A stretch of DNA of 59,344 bases from Pseudomonas syringae. Lineage in GTDB: Bacteria > Pseudomonadota > Gammaproteobacteria > Pseudomonadales > Pseudomonadaceae. Position numbers and translations under genes: made by a program. Location of the stretch: positions 1 to 59,344 of the forward strand of contig NZ_JPQU01000043.1 of NCBI RefSeq assembly GCF_000737245.1. The letters are read 5' to 3'. The notes below the pieces were generated by a model. That model had not been told where the DNA came from and searched no databases. It worked only from the letters and a program-made list of their open reading frames with translations. Below, in pieces: positions 1 through 7,295 of this stretch (position 1 is its first letter; every line of letters begins with the position of its first letter).

Positions 1-126
1 ACTAACCAAGCTGCAACGATCAACGCAGAACCGGAAAGCCACGCAACGTGGTGAACAGGTTCTGAAGAGATGACCAACCTCAAAATCTTCCAGTTTGAAA
101 ATCCGACTTTTTCAACAGAATCAGCC
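1..126 (+). mobile_element. Right end of an insertion sequence (IS1182-like), partial
   Basis: The sequence at 104-126 is the reverse complement (2 mismatches in 23 bases) of the sequence at 58233-58255, where a second element begins. Both share the core GATTCTGTTGAAAAAGT, read on the minus strand here. I take 104-126 as the right terminal inverted repeat of an element lying mostly outside the window. A short open frame running from the window edge to about position 72 could be the transposase C-terminus, but I cannot confirm that. The element type is inferred from the transposase at the other end of the window. No target duplication is visible. Confidence 0.5.
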
Positions 127-186
127 GACTGCAGTCCATCTTGCACGAGGGGCAAGCTAGACCTCCACCAACGGAGGTCAAATGAC

Positions 187-448
187 ATGAACACAAAAAC
201 CACCTCTCCTTGTCAGCTCTGGAATAAAGGCAAACTGGTCCGAAAAAACAACCGCTGCTGCCGCGTGACGTCTGGGGCATCAGGATCAGGCGTGAGGTTG
301 CGCAATAACGTGAGGAGTCCTCGCCCTTTTCGGCTCAGCAATCGACCGCAAGCTTCGTGCATGCGATCTGACGAAGCTACATATTCGTGATGTCGCACAC
401 GCACATCGCGTTGCAGCTAGGGCCACAGTGATGCATCAATCACGGTAG
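187..448 (+). pseudogene. Tyrosine-type site-specific recombinase relic, frameshifted and truncated
   Basis: Translation starts with MNTKTTSPCQLWNKGKLV at 187, the typical N-terminus of a small tyrosine recombinase found in ICEs and genomic islands. The homology then jumps frame: PRDVWGIRIRREVAQ in the next frame (to about 330), then ALFGSAIDRKLRACDLTKL followed by HIRDVAHAHRVAARATVMHQ up to the stop at 446-448. At least two indels are needed, and the whole C-terminal catalytic part (R-H-x-x-H and tyrosine boxes) is missing. A hairpin (GACCTCC/GGAGGTC, near 159-178) sits just before the start. Family recognition is by eye. Confidence 0.6.
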
Positions 449-460
449 GAATGTTGTCCT

Positions 461-940
461 TCAATCAGCTAGAACCATTGTAAAAGCCTCCCCCCTTTCG
501 CAACTAACTGCAGTGTAATCAGCATTCCATCGAGAGGTACCTATTCGGCGATACGTTCTGAATCTTAGTGAGGACCCTACCTGCTCGACAAAAAAACCAT
601 CAACGTCTCCCGAGCATTCTCCATCAGCGTATTCAAAAGTAATCTGGCAGACTTGTTCAACTTCCTTGTCATTACGTTGCAAACTGTAATTCTGCAATTC
701 GTAACTTAGTTTCGGCGCACTATTTTCAAACTGTACACCTTTGTAAAACCCGGTTTGCTTGTATGTGAGATAGATACCACTTCCTTCGTGCAGCCATTCA
801 CTGGATGTTAATAATCCTTGTATTTCATCACAATCTGGAAACCATGCATGCGCAGTAAGAGGCAAGCAAAGAGAATAGGCATAACAAAAACATCTAACGA
901 TGCTCGATATTTTCGAACGTGCTTTTATAAATTGATTCAT
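461..940 (-). CDS. Small secreted hypothetical protein (paralogue 1)
   Basis: 159-residue protein with a strong ribosome site (GGAGG, 8 nt before the ATG) and a Sec-type signal peptide ending near residue 32 (LCLPLTAHA). I do not recognise a family. The mature part has several cysteines and a VCQI motif, then a C-x-G-x-x-G-x-F-like stretch and an RIG motif. The same order occurs in the next gene (974-1441), so the two look like distant tandem paralogues. Base composition is clearly more AT-rich than topB next door, a sign of separate acquisition. Periplasmic location is inferred. An immunity-type or inhibitor function is possible but unproven. Confidence 0.6.
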   Translation of the reverse strand: MNQFIKARSKISSIVRCFCYAYSLCLPLTAHAWFPDCDEIQGLLTSSEWLHEGSGIYLTYKQTGFYKGVQFENSAPKLSYELQNYSLQRNDKEVEQVCQITFEYADGECSGDVDGFFVEQVGSSLRFRTYRRIGTSRWNADYTAVSCERGEAFTMVLAD

Positions 941-973
941 TTTAGCCTCCGGCCTTTGTGATTACAGAGTGGC

Positions 974-1441
974 TTATACATCACTGTTTAGGGATCTAGG
1001 GCCAGCGATAGTCGTACGTCCTGCAACATGCATCATCAATAAAACTGGGTACCCAATACGCGGTACAGATACCAAACCCCTCAAGAAACTCAAGTGATCC
1101 CCCCACCACTTCAACGAAAAAATACCCGTTTCTCCAACGCACAGATTCGTGCTACAGGCACGGGCTATCTGGCAGACTGGGGCAATCTCCCTACCGTTAT
1201 CCCGCACACTTATAACTTGTAGAGTAGAAGCTAAGCGTCTCACGCCACATTGAAACTCAAGTCTTTTTTCAGAATCTGTAGATCGGAACAAGAAACCCTT
1301 AGCCGAAGAATAACCCTTCCATCCTTTAAATGTAATTAAGTTTTGGGCATGTTCATACTTTGAAAATGAAGCATTCACAACAAGAGACAAGAAAAACAAA
1401 AAACCAAACAACTGCAAGCTTTTAGTTGTAAAAATATTCAC
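974..1441 (-). CDS. Small secreted hypothetical protein (paralogue 2)
   Basis: 155-residue protein starting at a GTG preceded by a very strong ribosome site (GGAGGAGGGAGG). The N-terminus has a hydrophobic signal segment (residues about 9-24). Like its downstream neighbour (461-940) it carries a VCQI motif, a following cysteine/glycine pattern and an RIG motif near the C-terminus, suggesting an old duplication. It is AT-rich relative to the surroundings. The pair is probably one transcription unit (gap about 33 nt). No function can be assigned. Tandem secreted paralogues next to mobile DNA are often immunity or inhibitor proteins, but that is inference only. Confidence 0.55.
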   Translation of the reverse strand: MNIFTTKSLQLFGFLFFLSLVVNASFSKYEHAQNLITFKGWKGYSSAKGFLFRSTDSEKRLEFQCGVRRLASTLQVISVRDNGREIAPVCQIARACSTNLCVGETGIFSLKWWGDHLSFLRGLVSVPRIGYPVLLMMHVAGRTTIAGPRSLNSDV

Positions 1442-2211
1442 TATTGCCTCCCTCCTCCAGACTAGAGGGGAATGTCCCTATATCGCGAGTACTGCCGTTC
1501 TATCTCTTGAATTGTAGAGCATTCTAATAAACGTGCATGCCGATCGTCGGGATCGCTTCCTTAGTACCGAAGGCGGGTACGGCCATGAGCGCCTGGCCCG
1601 GTTATTTTCTTGACTGGCGATGTAGAAGGTTGTCAGTAACGACAGCCTTGAAAAACACTTCGCCCACAACCCCGCCAATCCTCCGCATTTGAGCGGCTGG
1701 GGCATTGCCGTGCCGCAAGGCCTGCGCAGCCAACAATGGCAATATGCCTAGTTGTGAAAAAAGTAAAATATAGGGAAAAAAGTCTAACTTGGCAGTTACC
1801 TGTATTTTTCGCAATTGGGACTGTAAACGCGGCGCTTCAGCGCCCATGTACCATAACCCAAGAAAATTCCCTAGGAGTTGGATTAGGAACGACGACCTCC
1901 CCTGAGGCAAATAACCCTTGGCCTACCGCAGGAAATTGGTGCCGGGTGTCAGGTAAATGGCCTGCCCCATGGCAACGGACGCCAAGAAGCGATAGTTATA
2001 TCCTTACTGGAAGACTTACCGCGCCTTAAGCACAATAATTCATACATGCTCCGCAGCGAAGGTTGTGCAAACGCGTTTGCCAATCGAGCCGGAAGTTTGC
2101 AACAGCGGTGGCCGCCTCCCTTAACATCCCGCACCTAACCCAGTTTTCCTGCCCCCCCTACCCACCCAGGCTGGCACCGTCGATCTACTTTTCGAGCTGA
2201 CGACCCCTCCC
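1442..2211. other. Intergenic stretch with a short coding relic
   Basis: No convincing gene. A short plus-strand frame (about 1636-1751) encodes a non-random peptide ending in GWGIAVPQGLRSQQWQYA before a stop; upstream it is closed by stops. This looks like the last 35-40 codons of a lost gene whose family I do not recognise. From 1736 to 2030 a plus-strand frame is open but lacks a ribosome site and resembles nothing known to me. From 2030 to 2211 I see only short proline-rich readings before topB. Confidence 0.3.
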
Positions 2212-4194
2212 ATGCGCTTATTCCTCTGCGAAAAACCCTCCCAAGGCAAAGACATCGCCCGCGTAGTCGGCGCAACCCAGCGCGGTACTGGCTACCTCAC
2301 CGGCCCAGACGTCTGCGTCACCTGGTGCATCGGTCACCTACTGGAAACCTGTCCACCTGAAGCCTACAACCCTCAGTTCAAAGGCTGGTCGCTGGAGCAT
2401 CTGCCCATTATTCCTGCGACATGGAAGGTCGAGGTAAAACCGAAGACAGCGACTCAGTTCAAGGTGGTGAAGAAGCTGCTCGCTCAAGCCACAGAGCTGG
2501 TGATTGCCACCGACGCCGATCGCGAGGGTGAGCTGATTGCCCGGGAGATCATGGAGTACTGCGGGTATCAAGGGCCGGTGCAGCGGCTGTGGTTGTCGGC
2601 GCTAAATCCTGAGTCGATCCGCAAGGCGCTGGCTGCGTTGAAGCCTGGGCAGGAGACGTTTTTCCTGTATCACGCAGCGTTGGCCCGCTCCCGGGCGGAC
2701 TGGTTGATTGGCATGAATCTCACGCGGCTGTTCACGTTGATCGCCAGGCGCTGCGGGCATCATCAAGTGATGTCTGTCGGCCGGGTGCAGACACCGACGC
2801 TTTACCTGACGGTCATTCGCGAGCGTGCGATTACGGCGTTCGTGAAGAAGACGTATTGGGAGATAGATGTTCGTCTGTTAGCCAGCGGTGCGGCATTTCT
2901 GGCGAAGTGGCAACCACCCCGCAACGCAGTGGACGCTGATGGGCGTTGTATTGACCGTGCGCAAGCCGATCAGGCCCAGCGCCAGTTGAGTCATGGACAG
3001 GCGACGGTAGCGACGATCGATGTTGAGCGAGTCAGTGAGCGCCCACCCTTGCCTTTCGACATGGCAGCCCTGCAGGAGCAATGCGACCGGCAGTACGGCC
3101 TGGGCGTTGAGGAAACGCTGAATATCGCCCAGTCGCTGTATGAAACCCATAAAGCCACTCACTACCCGCGGACCGAGTGCGCTTATCTGCCGGAGAGCAT
3201 GCTGTCGGAAGTACCGACGGTTCTGGCGGCGCTGGCTAAAACCGATCCGTCGATCATTCCACTGCTGCAGACGCTTGACGCAACCAGGCGCTCTCAAGCC
3301 TGGGACGACCAAAAACTCACCGGCCCGCACCACGGCATCATCCCCACCACCGAAGCGGCGGATATCTCGAAGATGTCTGAGAAAGAGGCCAAGGTTTACG
3401 ACTTGATCCGCCGCCGCTATATGGCGCAGTTCATGCCGCACCATGAGTACAACCGCACGGTGGTAGTGCTCGACGCTGGGGGTTTGGTGTTGAAGGCGGT
3501 GGGCAAACAGGTTGTGATGCCTGGCTGGAAGGTACTGTTCGCTCGTGAGCAAGAAAGTGACGGCGATGAGCATAGTCAGCGGAGGACCCAGCTTCTGCCG
3601 GAGCTGAGCTCAGGCCAGGGCTGTGCCATTCAGAGTGCGGAACTCAAAGCCTTGACCACCTCACCGCCCAAGCGCTATACCGAAGGCACACTGCTCAAGG
3701 CGATGAAGAATATTGCCGATGTGGTTGAGGATCCGCGGCTCAAAGCCAAGCTCAATGCCACCACAGGGATCGGCACTCAGGCCACCCGCGCCTCGATCAT
3801 CAAGGGTCTGATGCAGCGTGGTTACCTGAACAAGAAAGGCCGCTCACTAAGCCCTACTGCCTCAGCATTCGCGCTGATCGACACAGTCCCGAGCATGGTC
3901 AAGGATCCTGGCATGACGGCGATCTGGGAGCAGGCCTCTGACGAAATCGAGGCCGGCAGGATGCCGCTGGAGAAATTCCTCACCGGTCAGAGCGTGTGGA
4001 TCGGCAAGCTCGTGGAGCAATGCTCGATACTGAATCTGACCATCGATCAGCCGCCCTCGTCGCCCTGTCCCATCTGCGGCGCGGCAACGAAAAGACGTAC
4101 GGGGAAGAATGGCGCATTCCTATCCTGCTCGAAATACCCGGACTGCAAAGGCATCCTGAATCTGGCTCCGGCCAAAAAATCTCGGAAGCGGTAA
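2212..4194 (+). CDS. topB: DNA topoisomerase III
   Basis: 660-residue type IA topoisomerase, which cuts and rejoins single strands to relax or decatenate DNA, usual in the replication module of Pseudomonas ICEs. The N-terminal Toprim domain carries the acidic ATDADREGE motif (about residues 101-109), GRVQTPTLYLT follows near 190, and the catalytic tyrosine sits in HYPRTE (Tyr318). A C-terminal four-cysteine zinc ribbon (CPIC ... CSKYPDC) spans about residues 621-645, then a basic tail. Length fits the ICE-borne subgroup. It starts with MRLFLCEKPSQ, canonical for the family. It appears intact although its neighbours are decayed. Confidence 0.93.
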   Translation: MRLFLCEKPSQGKDIARVVGATQRGTGYLTGPDVCVTWCIGHLLETCPPEAYNPQFKGWSLEHLPIIPATWKVEVKPKTATQFKVVKKLLAQATELVIATDADREGELIAREIMEYCGYQGPVQRLWLSALNPESIRKALAALKPGQETFFLYHAALARSRADWLIGMNLTRLFTLIARRCGHHQVMSVGRVQTPTLYLTVIRERAITAFVKKTYWEIDVRLLASGAAFLAKWQPPRNAVDADGRCIDRAQADQAQRQLSHGQATVATIDVERVSERPPLPFDMAALQEQCDRQYGLGVEETLNIAQSLYETHKATHYPRTECAYLPESMLSEVPTVLAALAKTDPSIIPLLQTLDATRRSQAWDDQKLTGPHHGIIPTTEAADISKMSEKEAKVYDLIRRRYMAQFMPHHEYNRTVVVLDAGGLVLKAVGKQVVMPGWKVLFAREQESDGDEHSQRRTQLLPELSSGQGCAIQSAELKALTTSPPKRYTEGTLLKAMKNIADVVEDPRLKAKLNATTGIGTQATRASIIKGLMQRGYLNKKGRSLSPTASAFALIDTVPSMVKDPGMTAIWEQASDEIEAGRMPLEKFLTGQSVWIGKLVEQCSILNLTIDQPPSSPCPICGAATKRRTGKNGAFLSCSKYPDCKGILNLAPAKKSRKR

Positions 4195-4848
4195 AAATTC
4201 CTACTGAGCAATCCTACTAAATCTGTCGGCATGTAAGACCTGTTTCCTGCGTTCCCATCGGCCACGCCTTGTGCAAGAATTTGCTTGCCTCAACGATCAC
4301 ACCCGTTGGCTACTGTCGGTCATCAGTAGCAAGCCAGCTCAGCACGCTAAGCCTCGGGAAGCGCGTGCAGATTCTCCCTGCGTCTCCCTGGTTATCTAGG
4401 CAAGTTGCCGTCACGATCACCCTGCATGGGTAGTCATAGACGCATAGAGTTCGAAGCCCACCTGTCCTCGGGCCGCCCTGTTCCAGCGCGGCCCCTCCTC
4501 CCTGCTCCGCGGTCCCTTTGAAGAGTGCCCTGACGCCCTGCACGCCGGAGCGTGAGGACACCCTTCCGAGGGCAAGTATTCGTTGCCGGTGCCCGCCGGT
4601 GAAAATAAGGGCTCCTTTTGTGCGCGGATGCGCGCCAGTTGATACCGATCCCAGCCACGAAAAGGGTCGGGTGTTTGTGTGCAATGACAGGTCAATGCCA
4701 AGGGCCCGTCGCTGCGGTGCGTTCACAGGTGGTTACATTTTCCTAGCCGAGTTTATCTCGGCTTATTACCCAGCCCCTTCCTCGTTTCGCCATCATTTTT
4801 TGGGCAGCTTCTGGCTGTATATTTCAATATACATATAAGATATGCATA
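4195..4848. other. GC-rich noncoding region with hairpins
   Basis: About 650 bases without a credible gene. It contains a perfect GGGCCGC/GCGGCCC hairpin at 4470-4494, several shorter GC-rich inverted repeats around 4550-4610, and a terminator-like hairpin at 4745-4764 just before brnT. Open frames here are short, overlap on both strands and have no usable ribosome site. It could be a regulatory RNA, a transfer origin or scrambled sequence; the sequence alone does not decide. Confidence 0.4.
4745..4764 (+). terminator. Hairpin terminator upstream of brnT
   Basis: AGCCGAG-TTTAT-CTCGGCT is a 7-bp perfect stem with a short T-rich tail (TATT). It would separate brnTA from upstream transcription. 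Confidence 0.4.
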
Positions 4849-5124
4849 ATGACGTTCAGAATCCAATTTGATCCCGCTAAAGCGCGAAAAAACCTCAGGA
4901 AACACAAGGTCCGTCTCGCCGACGCTGAAGCTGTTCTCCATGACCCTCGGGCGCTAACCATGGAGGACAATGACCACGATGAACCTCGCTGGGTAACGCT
5001 TGGCGATGCCGGCAGCGGGCAGATACTGGTTGTGGTGTACACCTACCGCGACCCGAATTTCATCCGATTGATCTCTGCCAGGAGAGCTACGTCCCATGAG
5101 ATCAGTCAGTACACAGGTGGGTAA
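4849..5124 (+). CDS. brnT: BrnT family toxin
   Basis: 91-residue BrnT-type ribonuclease toxin of a type II toxin-antitoxin pair. It has the family pattern: F-D-P-x-K-A-x-x-N-x-x-K-H-x-V near the N-terminus, then ALTMEDNDHDEPRWVTLG, a central VVVYTYRD strand and the C-terminal IRLISARRAT stretch. These supply the acidic, histidine and arginine residues expected of the RelE-like fold. The toxin gene precedes its antitoxin, the usual brnTA order, and the two are separated by 4 bases. In the family, BrnA binds BrnT and represses the operon. The pair probably stabilised the ICE. Confidence 0.85.
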   Translation: MTFRIQFDPAKARKNLRKHKVRLADAEAVLHDPRALTMEDNDHDEPRWVTLGDAGSGQILVVVYTYRDPNFIRLISARRATSHEISQYTGG

Positions 5125-5128
5125 GCTG

Positions 5129-5479
5129 ATGAAAGACCAATACGATTTTTCCAAAGCGAAACGTGGAGCCGTTGCCCCTGCCAAGGGCAAGAGCCGGATC
5201 ACGATCATGCTGGACGACGCCGTGCTCGAAGCGGCCCGCGAACGCGCCGACGAACAAGGCATTGGCTACCAGACACTGATCAACGGGTTATTGAGAGAGG
5301 CGCTCGGCGTTGCCAACAAGCCTGTACCTGGTAAGGAACGGCTGCTCACAACAGGATCAGAGCTATCGCTCAATGCGTTCAATCGACAGCAAGTCGAAGA
5401 ACTGGAAGCGCAGTTGAGCAGCATGGCTAACTCGCTGCATGTCTTTCTGAGTGACGGCAACAAGTCTTCCTCAGCCTGA
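5129..5479 (+). CDS. brnA: BrnA family antitoxin
   Basis: 116-residue antitoxin partner of BrnT. I chose the ATG at 5129 because it has AGGTGGG 7 nt upstream; an in-frame earlier start at 5096 would overlap brnT. The central part (KSRITIMLDDAVLEAARERA) is a ribbon-helix-helix DNA-binding segment, preceded by a short toxin-wrapping N-terminus. The C-terminal about 40 residues are longer than in most BrnA proteins and may form a helix (QQVEELEAQLSSMANSL). It is expected to neutralise BrnT and to repress the promoter upstream of brnT. Confidence 0.8.
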   Translation: MKDQYDFSKAKRGAVAPAKGKSRITIMLDDAVLEAARERADEQGIGYQTLINGLLREALGVANKPVPGKERLLTTGSELSLNAFNRQQVEELEAQLSSMANSLHVFLSDGNKSSSA

Positions 5480-5676
5480 AAAAAACTGGGACGTCCACGC
5501 TTCTATCGAGGTGCTCGACGTCCCTAGCTGTGCTGAAACTCGAACGGCATCGCGCCTAAGCCAAAGCCTACAGAAAACACGCCCAGCCCGATCCACTTTT
5601 ACAACGTCAAACCACCTTGACGCCCGCCGCACCATTTTCCATCCTTCCCCCATGTTCCGCTGACGTGTCAGCAACA

Positions 5677-5790
5677 TGCCCAGGTAGCTTAGATCTTCAA
5701 GGCTACGACGCCGCCATGCGTTGATCATCCCAAGATCGCCATCGCATTCGGCAGCGCGATCAATCGTCGGCAGAATCGACGATCGAATGC
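5677..5790 (+). repeat. ICE leader repeat, copy 1
   Basis: This segment shares ordered anchors with 44095-44209: TGCCCAGGTAGC, GGCTACG, CGCATTCGGCAGCGCG, CAATC and GATCGAATGC, at nearly the same spacing (114 versus 115 bases) but with diverged sequence between. In both places it lies 65-85 bases before the start codon of a small ICE-type gene and is followed by a hairpin. The inner TCGTC/GACGA arms can pair. It is noncoding and looks like a conserved leader or promoter module. Confidence 0.65.
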
Positions 5791-5801
5791 CTGACAGCAC
5801 A

Positions 5802-5872
5802 CCACCCACGCGGGGAATTACTTTCCCGCCCGGGTGAGTCGTTCTCCGCGTTTCATTGAGAAACGGAGAAAC
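5802..5872 (+). promoter_or_regulatory. Structured leader of the DUF3577 gene
   Basis: CACCC ... GGGTG (5803-5836) encloses an inner GCGGGGAA/TTTCCCGC hairpin, and a second stem TTCTCCG/CGGAGAA (about 5841-5870) overlaps the ribosome site GGAGAA. The same outer CACC/GGTG plus inner stem layout stands before radC (6411-6451) and before the 44275 gene. Pairing of the second stem would hide the ribosome site, which hints at translational control. Confidence 0.45.
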
Positions 5873-5875
5873 GAC

Positions 5876-6370
5876 ATGACTGAGACCAACGAAAACCAAT
5901 ACTTCGACCTGCACACCACCGGCATCGGCTACCTCAATCGCATCCGCGAAGTTGAGGTGCGCAAAGGCAAGCCGTTCATATCCACCACCATTGCAGCACT
6001 GCATGGCTCCAAAGACGATGTGGAATATTCCTATATCGACTGCAAGGTCAGCGGCAGCGAAGCAGAACGCCTGGTGATGCGCTACAGCCCTGAGGTTTCC
6101 GCCGGCAAGAAAGTGCTGGTTGCGTTCAGGATCGGCGACATTTGGGCCGACGCGTTCACCTATACCAAAGGCGAGAAACAGGGCAAACCCGGTGCAAGTC
6201 TGAAAGGCCGGTTGTTGTTCATCTCATGGATCAAGGTTGATGGTGAAACTGTTTACCAGGCCAAACCTAAAGACGAGCAACAGCAACCTGATCACCTGCA
6301 GAAGAGCAAGCCCCTGCAGCAGATCCCGACGAGGACTACTACGCCGCCTGAGCAGCCTGGTAACGCCTGA
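5876..6370 (+). CDS. DUF3577 / STY4534-family ICE replication protein
   Basis: 164-residue protein recognised by FDLHTTGIGYLNRIREVEVR and KGKPFISTTIAALHG, the signature of the DUF3577 family, which occurs in ICEs beside topB and radC and is linked to their replication. Its N-terminal 120 residues look like an OB-type, single-strand-DNA-binding-like fold; the C-terminus (KPKDEQQQPDHLQKSKP onward) is polar and low-complexity. The ATG at 5876 follows GGAGAAACGAC; an earlier in-frame start (5834) would lie inside the leader hairpin. The gene appears intact. Confidence 0.8.
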   Translation: MTETNENQYFDLHTTGIGYLNRIREVEVRKGKPFISTTIAALHGSKDDVEYSYIDCKVSGSEAERLVMRYSPEVSAGKKVLVAFRIGDIWADAFTYTKGEKQGKPGASLKGRLLFISWIKVDGETVYQAKPKDEQQQPDHLQKSKPLQQIPTRTTTPPEQPGNA

Positions 6371-6410
6371 TTCATCAACCACCTTCGCGGTCATGCCCAG
6401 CATGACCGCA

Positions 6411-6451
6411 GTACCAACCTCCCGGGGAGACATCCCCTTGGGGTGCTGCCC
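6411..6451 (+). promoter_or_regulatory. Leader hairpin upstream of radC
   Basis: CCAACC-TCCCGGGGAGACATCCCCTT-GGGGTG has an inner GGGGA/TCCCC stem and flanking CC/GG pairing. It ends about 25 bases before the radC start and matches the layout, though not the exact sequence, of the leaders at 5802 and 44218. Confidence 0.4.
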
Positions 6452-6475
6452 AACATTCTTAATGGAGAGCACCTC

Positions 6476-6970
6476 ATGAAACTGCACATGATCGACGAAG
6501 CCATCACTGACCTCGCCGCTACTACCATCACCATCGAGAACGAGATGATTCAGGAAGCGCTGGATATCCTGGATCGACGTCTATTTACCTCCGCTGATCC
6601 GCTGGTATGCCCTCAGGATGTGGCGGCTTACCTGAAACTCAAACTAGCCGCTGAAGCCCACGAAGCGTTTGGCGTTATTTTCCTCAACGCCAAGCATCAG
6701 CCGCTGGCCTTCGAAATCCTGTTCCGAGGCAGCGTCGACTGCGCAACCATCCACCCCAGACAGATCGTCAAACGCGCCCTAGCTCACAATGCGGCGGCAA
6801 TGATCATCAGTCATAACCATCCTTCCGGCTGTACCGAACCCAGCAATGCGGATATCAGCCTGACAGAGCGAATCAAGGAGTCGCTGAGACTGGTGGATGT
6901 GCGGTTGATTGATCACTTTGTCGTGGGAAGTGGGAGACCGCTTTCGTTTGCGGAGAAAGGGTTGCTCTAG
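6476..6970 (+). CDS. radC: RadC family JAB-domain protein
   Basis: 164-residue MPN/JAB-domain protein of the RadC family. The metal-binding motif is complete: E (about residue 61 region) with HNHPSG at about 116-121 and the aspartate of SNAD eleven residues after the first histidine. Mobile-element copies are short like this one and lack the N-terminal helix-hairpin-helix of chromosomal RadC. The family was once called a DNA repair protein, but its true role is unknown. The start at 6476 follows GGAGAGCACCTC. The gene lies about 100 bases after the DUF3577 gene, the usual ICE order. Confidence 0.88.
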   Translation: MKLHMIDEAITDLAATTITIENEMIQEALDILDRRLFTSADPLVCPQDVAAYLKLKLAAEAHEAFGVIFLNAKHQPLAFEILFRGSVDCATIHPRQIVKRALAHNAAAMIISHNHPSGCTEPSNADISLTERIKESLRLVDVRLIDHFVVGSGRPLSFAEKGLL

Positions 6971-7130
6971 GCGATCACAGCCCCCGAATTCGTACCCATG
7001 GGAATCTTCCACCCGCTTGATCAGAAAACTCCTACGCCATCCTCAGGTTGACATCGATGCCGGCCTGAACCATGGTTTCCAGACGACTCAAGCCCGTACG
7101 CAGCGATTAAGTTCGCTGGCCGTTGGGGTG

Positions 7131-7156
7131 AAAAAACCGGCCTCGGCCGGTTTTTT
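7131..7156 (+). terminator. Rho-independent terminator after radC
   Basis: AAAAAACCGGCC-TC-GGCCGGTTTTTT forms a GC-rich stem with A and T tracts on either side, so it can stop transcription from both directions: the ICE genes on the plus strand and the T6SS pseudogene end on the minus strand. Confidence 0.8.
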
Positions 7157-7178
7157 CGTTTTCAAGGAATGAATATTC

Positions 7179-7295
7179 GTGCGTACCGCGTTTTTCGTTG
7201 ATGGCTACAACATGTTTTATGGCCTGCTTGCAGGCACTCAATTCAAATGGCTGGATCTGCGTGCATTGCTCTCGCATACCAGTCCGGCTCACTGA
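7179..7295 (+). pseudogene. NYN-domain protein, 5' fragment only
   Basis: A GTG start with AAGGAA upstream opens a frame reading RTAFFVDGYNMFYGLLAGTQ and then FKWLDLRALL. FVDGYNMF is the first catalytic strand of NYN (LabA-like, DUF88) ribonuclease domains, a family common in Pseudomonas ICEs next to radC. The frame stops after 38 codons because it runs into the minus-strand end of the T6SS locus. The fusion point lies about 7260-7290, where the antisense reading becomes the C-terminus of the neighbouring T6SS pseudogene. It cannot be functional. Confidence 0.65.

Larger units (their letters stand above)
127..7290. mobile_element. Remnant of an integrative conjugative element (ICE), first patch
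   Basis: This stretch gathers genes that travel together in pKLC102/PAPI/PFGI-like ICEs of Pseudomonas: a tyrosine-recombinase relic, topB, a DUF3577 (STY4534-family) protein, radC and a NYN-domain protein start, with a BrnT/BrnA pair between them. All are on the plus strand, opposite to the T6SS that follows. No conjugation gene, parB, dnaB or ssb is left, so the element is a deletion remnant. The right boundary is the fusion of the NYN gene with the end of the T6SS locus near 7260-7290. Confidence 0.6.

Noticed and set aside
4518..4838. 106-residue plus-strand frame in the GC-rich block
   Set aside because: No ribosome site, no family, overlapping frames on the other strand, and it runs through a hairpin. 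Best seen as chance in GC-rich DNA.
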